From Marsupella aquatica (lineage: Eukaryota > Marchantiophyta), in assembly GCA_973895155.1 (NCBI GenBank), contig OZ316895.1, positions 22,568,001 to 22,632,000 of the forward strand: a stretch of 64,000 nucleotides of DNA. Direction: 5' to 3'. The translations under genes were made by a program, and so were the position numbers. A model generated the notes under the pieces. That model did no database searches and had not been told where the DNA came from. It was given only the letters and a program-made list of their open reading frames with translations. Positions within the stretch are counted from its first letter, which is position 1. Each line of letters starts with the position of its first letter. Shown here piece after piece: positions 59,351 to 64,000 of the stretch.

Positions 59351-60539
59351 TATGTGTGCATGAATTGTGGATGGTTGGTCTGTGGTAGTGTCCAGGAGTG
59401 GTGGACTTAGCCACCAAGCACCCTCACCAAGCCCCGTACCTTTGCCTAAGTACTCCTGATGCTTGAAAGCCTCCACAAAACTCCTTGAGCAAGCACCATG
59501 ACACCGCTATCATCGCCAATGGAAACTCCCATACAAAGCCGCACTTGCTCTTCAACACGATTGTAGCTCAATGCCCCATATTGTTTGCACATGCAACAAA
59601 CCAACAAGTAAGCAACCCACCTTGATCTTGGAACCCAAGCCTACTGTCGTGCCACAAGCTCGATAGTCGTTAGTAAGTTGGTTAGCGCATAGAGTCTCCC
59701 ACGCCCGCATGACCTTGCCATAAGCTGAAGCTACGGTCGGCACCCACTTTTTGTCCAAAATGGTCCCTCTACCACGTGCCACCCAAGCTTCTACACTTTC
59801 TATCCAGCTCTGGCTAACCACCCTGCCTCCATGACATGCCCACGGCCCAATTAGCTGGCCCGACTCTAGCAATTGTCTCCACAAATCCAACTCCACTATG
59901 TCACACCATTCTAGGTAGTATTATAGCATATTGTACTATCTAGGCTTGTACATTTTGTATGTAGGTTATATGAGTCGATAGGTTATATGAGTCGATAGGG
60001 TTCAGTTGGGTTTGTGTGGAGAGTAATTCTCCCATTGTGAGGCATTGAAAGGTAATCGTTCTATGTTGAACCTTGGAGAGGGGAGCTCGAGTTGTGGCTA
60101 TGGTGGTTGAGAGCTGCTTCTGTGTAACGTCAATTCCTTGAGTGCAAGGTGCATTGGGCTTGACATACATGTGTGATCGGATCAGACGGGATTGATTGTG
60201 TGTTGATTGGTACTGATTGCTGTCGGATTTCATGAAAGATTATTGTGGGTTTTAGACATGTGTGGGCCTGGGTGTTGAGGTCTAAGTGCATCCCCGTGAT
60301 CCTAGTTACAAATTCTTTTAGACATCCTATGAAAATGGGGCAGGAAAGAAATTTGGAGTTGCAAGTTTCCGTTTAGTTGACCTTTGCCGGAGCTACTTTT
60401 GTGTGCAAAATCCCAGGTAAACTGAAAATGCTTATGTAAAAAGTGCACTTCTGGCCATACTAAAGGGGAATTTGTATCCCAAATTTCTTCCCCCTCCCTA
60501 ACCACCCTAGCCTTCCACACATTCTATTTATTTCTTTTG
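59351..60539. other. non-coding stretch, no gene recognised
   Basis: A 114-codon minus-strand frame (59552-59896, starting MELDLWRQLLESGQ) shows no recognisable domain. Some sections may be degraded retroelement DNA. Nothing else could be supported. Confidence 0.4.
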
Positions 60540-60759
60540 TCCTCAAATCCTTACTAGATTTTTTTTCTTGTTTGTTTCCCTTCAATGTCTTTCATCTGAC
60601 CAGTTTGACGAGGGTAATGAGAAAGGCTCGGGACATCTATTTCTTGAGTCAAATTTTTTGGTAAGCAGGTCCCCACGCTAGGTAGCAAAGTGAAAAATCA
60701 CAACCCAAAAGGGCTTGGGACAAAAACATTATGGCTAAAAAAACTCTTTTGATGCTACC
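60540..60759. repeat. repeat flanking element C, homologous to 36350-36565
   Basis: Partner of the repeat beside element B; see the shared blocks listed there. It ends directly at the 5' LTR of C. Confidence 0.7.
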
Positions 60760-61102
60760 TGTTAGGTATTTACTCAAGGTCTAGGGTTACGGCATGTAAC
60801 CGTAGTTAAACTAACTGTAGTCAGAGACGTGGTTAGGTTAACTAGGATGCACACTATATGCCAAGCGGTGTTTGCTTGGATAAGTGGAACTTAGGCTCAT
60901 TGTTATGGAGCCACTTGAGAGATGAGGAGAGCTTACACTGTGGAGACTTGGTATGGTCGACGGGCTTAGAGTTCAGTAAAGCTCTCTTGTGTGTTCCCAT
61001 GGACGTAGCCTCGAGGAGATGAACCACGTATCTCTTGTGTCGACTACTTGCGCGTTGGATGTGTCATGTGCTTACCATTACGAGTGTCGTCTATGCTCAA
61101 CA
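60760..61102 (+). repeat. 5' LTR of element C
   Basis: 343 bp, TGTTAGGTATTTACTC...GCTCAACA, followed by AT and the primer-binding site. It shares with the B LTR (minus strand) TGTTAGGTATT, the repeated AACTAACTGTAGT/GTTAGG block, CCCATGGACGTAGCCTC-like and GTGAACCACGTA-like blocks, and TTGTGTCGACTACTT. Confidence 0.88.
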
Positions 61103-61104
61103 AT

Positions 61105-61116
61105 TGGTATCAGAGC
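61105..61116 (+). promoter_or_regulatory. primer-binding site of element C
   Basis: TGGTATCAGAGC, two bases after the LTR end, complementary to initiator Met-tRNA. Confidence 0.9.
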
Positions 61117-61560
61117 ATGCCTAGGAGGTGACATTGTTCGTGACGGGATTTTGTGACGGTTTTTTCCAGCGTTGAGTGTCGGTGGATTTTCCAGAGCTCC
61201 GTCACATGGAACTTGGAGTTTATGGGCTCAGCGGATAGATCGGGGCAAGGGCTTTCGAACGGTGCAAAGAAATTGCTAAACGGAGATCGTGGTACGGAGA
61301 GATCTAAGTTTTCGTCATTCTGGAATTTGTGAAAAAAGTTGGCAACATTCGTGTTCGACGGTTTTTTGGAGGAGGGACCAAATTTTGTTTTCCCGACGGT
61401 GTGAGCTCTACGGCGAAGGAGGCGTCGCATGCTGTAGCTCTGCTTGTAGATCGGGACGAGCTGATTGTTTTGGTAGATGGTTTGTTGCCGAGTGTGTAAC
61501 GAGTGCGTCGCATTGAGCAAAAGAAGCATTGTCGGTGGGTTTGTTGCCGAGTGTGTAACG
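61117..61560 (+). other. conserved untranslated leader of element C
   Basis: Matches element B (minus strand, about 42640-42270) over most of its length. The strongest block, GTGTTCGACGG then GACGGTGTGAGCT and GCTCT.CTTGTAG, is read in B and C as a similar peptide (CSTVF.RRDQ, RCEL.GEGG). A 32-bp direct repeat (GTTTGTTGCCGAGTGTGTAA...) occurs at 61480 and 61539. Confidence 0.6.
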
Positions 61561-61735
61561 AGTGCGTCCAACCCACCGACATCGGTTTATGATTCCTCAC
61601 CATAATCCGAACGTTACAAGGTGCAAGCTTTTTTTGTTTGATTTCCACAAGCATTTTTGGATTTCTTACGGGCTAATTTTTTGTTCGAAAAACTCTCTCT
61701 CTCTCTCTGTGGATACGTTGCGACAGTATATAAAT

Positions 61736-61823
61736 AAATGAGTATAAGTTTGACTAGTGATATGGAATCCCTAGAAACTAAATGAGTATAAGTTTGACTA
61801 GTGATATGTAATCCCTAGAAACG
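61736..61823. repeat. 44-bp tandem duplication in the leader of element C
   Basis: AAATGAGTATAAGTTTGACT, then AGTGATATG.AATCCCTAGA, occurs twice with one or two differences. Confidence 0.93.
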
Positions 61824-61829
61824 CCATTG

Positions 61830-63600
61830 ACGTCCTTTGACATGTGTAACACCCACCAATTATAATACATTACACATTACACATATAATACCTATGTATG
61901 GTCCAAAAACATTTTATTTATTTTTTCTCTCAACCACGTGGGAGGCATTAACACCTTACGATCACCATCCTGAGATTAGGTAGCCCAACACTACTTAGCG
62001 CCAGCTCTACTGGCGGCGACCCTAACTTACCCCCTCCTCTATGGCCTGCCTTCCACCTAAAACCTCTGCCCCAACTCGAACAATCAGTCATGCACACATT
62101 TCAGCGCGCGCTCAACAGGTACCGCTCTTCTCATATTGATTCCTTTTTTGTTATATTTCATGAATAGCTTAGTCTAGCCCATAACTGATATATGTCTCCC
62201 CGTTACCGCCTGGGCATCTTGGTAACAGAAACATATAGCATGAATTTGTCAGTAAATTGGCTTGATTCACCCCAGGGACGGGGGCTGAATGACGGACCTG
62301 GGGCTTGCAATGTAGTCAAGTCAACTACATGTCAGTTATGGTTTAAGGTCTACTTCTGTCTATAAGACTAACAGATTTGATGCACCGATGGTCCATGCAT
62401 AGAGCTCTGCTTAGAGCTATATGCTAGTTCTAACAAGCTACATATATGTCGTATACTGACCATGCTAACTATTAATAATTTTTTGTTGTTCCTAACACTG
62501 CAGCAATTCGCCCCTATCTACACCACTAGTATCTCCAAGAAATTGTTTTTTGTTGACTTGATAGAGTAATCCTTCTTTCTATACCCTTGGCATTGAGATC
62601 TATCTACCTATTACTCTATGAAAAGTTTTTTAAATCCTGGTTATTCTTGACACTTGTTACTTCTATCATTAGTTATTTCTATCCCCTATTTTACGCTGTA
62701 CTTCCAATTGCAGCACCTGCCACTACGCTTTGATTAAGCTATATTGAGACCTGTCCTCTTAACGAATTGAGGGCTGTATGAGTAGTAACTTTTTTGATAC
62801 CTATAATCTCCGTCAGAACTTTTCATTGTACTTCTGTGAACTTACTTTACCATTTGTCACCGGCAATATATGAAGTTTTCTGACTTGGACTATAAGGTGT
62901 AATGTTTATCTATCCAGGACTCCTCCCAGACCCTACTAGACCCGCCCTTTGCTCTCGCCCTCGCGGTTCCGGCGCCGAAAACCCCTAGCCCCAGTTTTTT
63001 CTTGTGTACGCGGCTGCGTACGCAGCCGCTTTGTTACCCTTCCTTCCCCGACTATACTCCCGGTCCTGCCTTGCCGGTACGCGGCAGCATATTGCCGCCA
63101 CCCGGTTTGCATACTCTGCCCGTGTACGCCCGATTTTAAAAAAAGGGGTTCCCAACCCCCTTTAGGCCCTTATTTTTAATTCTTTTACTCCCTTCTGATT
63201 GGTAGCCGCATCTCGGGACCTGCCGCCCTCCACTTTAACCGCTTGGACAGGGGGAATGGCTCCCTGTGAGCCTGCTGCTTTGTGTGGGAATATTCCCCCA
63301 AAAAACAGAGAGTGTGTTTTTGGTCATCCATCGAAGATTCCATCCGCCAAACGGTAACTTTTTTGGTTCGTCTTTGGCAAGATGCTAGCCATCGGAGTTG
63401 GCAAAGCGGTGCACAAATTGAATTGCATTTCCGATGTTGGGTACCAGTTCACATTTTGGTTATTCCCCGAGGTGGTCAAAACGGGGGAGAATTCCAAGTT
63501 TTACCCACCCCGACCAAAAAGTGAATAACTTTTACGTCGGAGTTCGGTTTTGATTCTGGTTTTCAGCATTGGAGAGCTAGGCTTGTGGGCTATGCGGCGG
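61830..63600. other. unexplained insert-like segment in the leader of element C
   Basis: No counterpart in the leader of element B. AT-rich up to about 62920, then a GC-rich block (62930-63140) containing a perfect 20-bp palindrome at 63010-63029. No transposase or LTR is visible. It may be an inserted non-autonomous element or a longer ancestral leader. Confidence 0.4.
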
Positions 63601-63660
63601 TGATAAGTTTTGAGTTTTTTTAAGAAGTTGAAAAAACATCATTTTTTCTTGCATTCTCAC

Positions 63661-63741
63661 ATGAGTGATTTGGAGGAGATTTTTGAAGAAGTGGATCTTG
63701 AAGCACGAGGATCACCACGACGATTTGAGGAGGAGAGATAG
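63661..63741 (+). CDS. short acidic ORF just upstream of gag in element C
   Basis: 26 codons beginning MSDLEE and ending EEER before TAG. Counterpart of 41600-41493 in element B, sharing start context and acidic character. A second in-frame TAG follows two codons later. Confidence 0.4.
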   Translation: MSDLEEIFEEVDLEARGSPRRFEEER

Positions 63742-63828
63742 GAGTAGGAGGAAGCGCACATGACACCGGTACAATCACCAGTGCAGCGAGTAGAGGGAAT
63801 TGTGAAGGAAAAACAGATGGCATCCAGG

Positions 63829-64000
63829 TTCGGAGGTGTCAAGTTTGAGGTGGAAAAGTATGATGGGCGTACGGACTACTTGTTCTGGGAGAAGCAAGTG
63901 AAAGGAATTCTTTGCGCTATGGGCCTAGATCATCTTCTCTCTACACGAGAGATGTACGATGATGAGGAGGAGATTCCACTAAAGAGGTGGAGGCAGGAAC
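63829..64000 (+). CDS. Gag N-terminus of element C, truncated at the window edge
   Basis: ATG near 63818-63829 opens MASRFGGVKFEVEKYDGRTD, followed by YLFWEKQVKGILCAMGLDHL and STREMYDDEEEI, closely matching Gag of element B. No disruption is visible in the 57 codons present. Confidence 0.88.

Larger units (their letters stand above)
60760..64000 (+). mobile_element. Copia-type LTR retrotransposon C, 5' part, cut by the window edge
   Basis: 5' LTR (60760-61102), primer-binding site, a leader homologous to that of element B for about 450 bp, and the start of gag at about 63829. Between roughly 61590 and 63500 the leader shows no similarity to that of B and is about 1.4 kb longer in total, so another sequence may have inserted. 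No 3' LTR lies inside the window. Same family as B but clearly diverged. Confidence 0.85.

Overview
The window is plant nuclear DNA. It holds three intron-bearing protein genes, all on the + strand, in a large non-coding background invaded by Ty1/Copia-type LTR retrotransposons. The three genes are plant-type: a BTB/NPH3 phototropism-family protein, a cytosolic pyruvate kinase with many short GT-AG introns, and an XBAT31-type ankyrin-RING ubiquitin ligase. Gene density is low (about one gene per 20 kb) and introns are moderate in size. A bryophyte or another non-seed land plant fits best, but the species cannot be fixed from sequence alone.

Layout. 1-4650: an internally deleted Copia element (A, 1113-4479) sits inside an older solo LTR. 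Between its RNase H remnant and its 3' LTR, element A carries an antisense ORF that encodes an RNase H1 hybrid-binding (viroplasmin-like) domain. 4650-13600: non-coding with small tandem duplications. 15056-17901: NPH3 gene with 4 coding exons, 670 aa. 18000-22000: non-coding. 23092-30446: cytosolic pyruvate kinase with 16 coding exons, 528 aa. 30450-36560: non-coding, with a 36-bp minisatellite and other tandem repeats. 36566-42946: complete minus-strand Copia element (B) with 293-bp LTRs and a perfect GTGAC target-site duplication, but a broken pol. 42950-51000: non-coding with an isolated LTR/primer-binding-site remnant near 45.5 kb. 51045-56410: XBAT31-like E3 ligase with 7 coding exons, 633 aa, ending in seven tandem repeats of about 19 residues. 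56410-60540: non-coding plus a fragment of a B-family element. 60760-64000: 5' end of a third Copia element (C), same family as B, + strand, running off the window at gag.

The three host genes have unrelated jobs (light-signalling scaffold or E3 adaptor, glycolysis, ubiquitin ligation) and nothing suggests they act together. The retroelements do form a connected story. B and C share LTRs, leader and gag. They lie in opposite orientation, each directly beside a copy of the same ~220-bp repeat. A third member of the family left the solo LTR that element A split.

The most unusual items are the antisense hybrid-binding-domain ORF in element A, the tandem-repeat tail on the E3 ligase, the shared insertion neighbourhood of B and C, and a small acidic ORF kept just before gag in both B and C. 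I found no convincing tRNA, rRNA, CRISPR or bacterial-type feature. Exon boundaries were set by hand from reading frame, GT/AG sites and remembered family architecture; no alignment was run.
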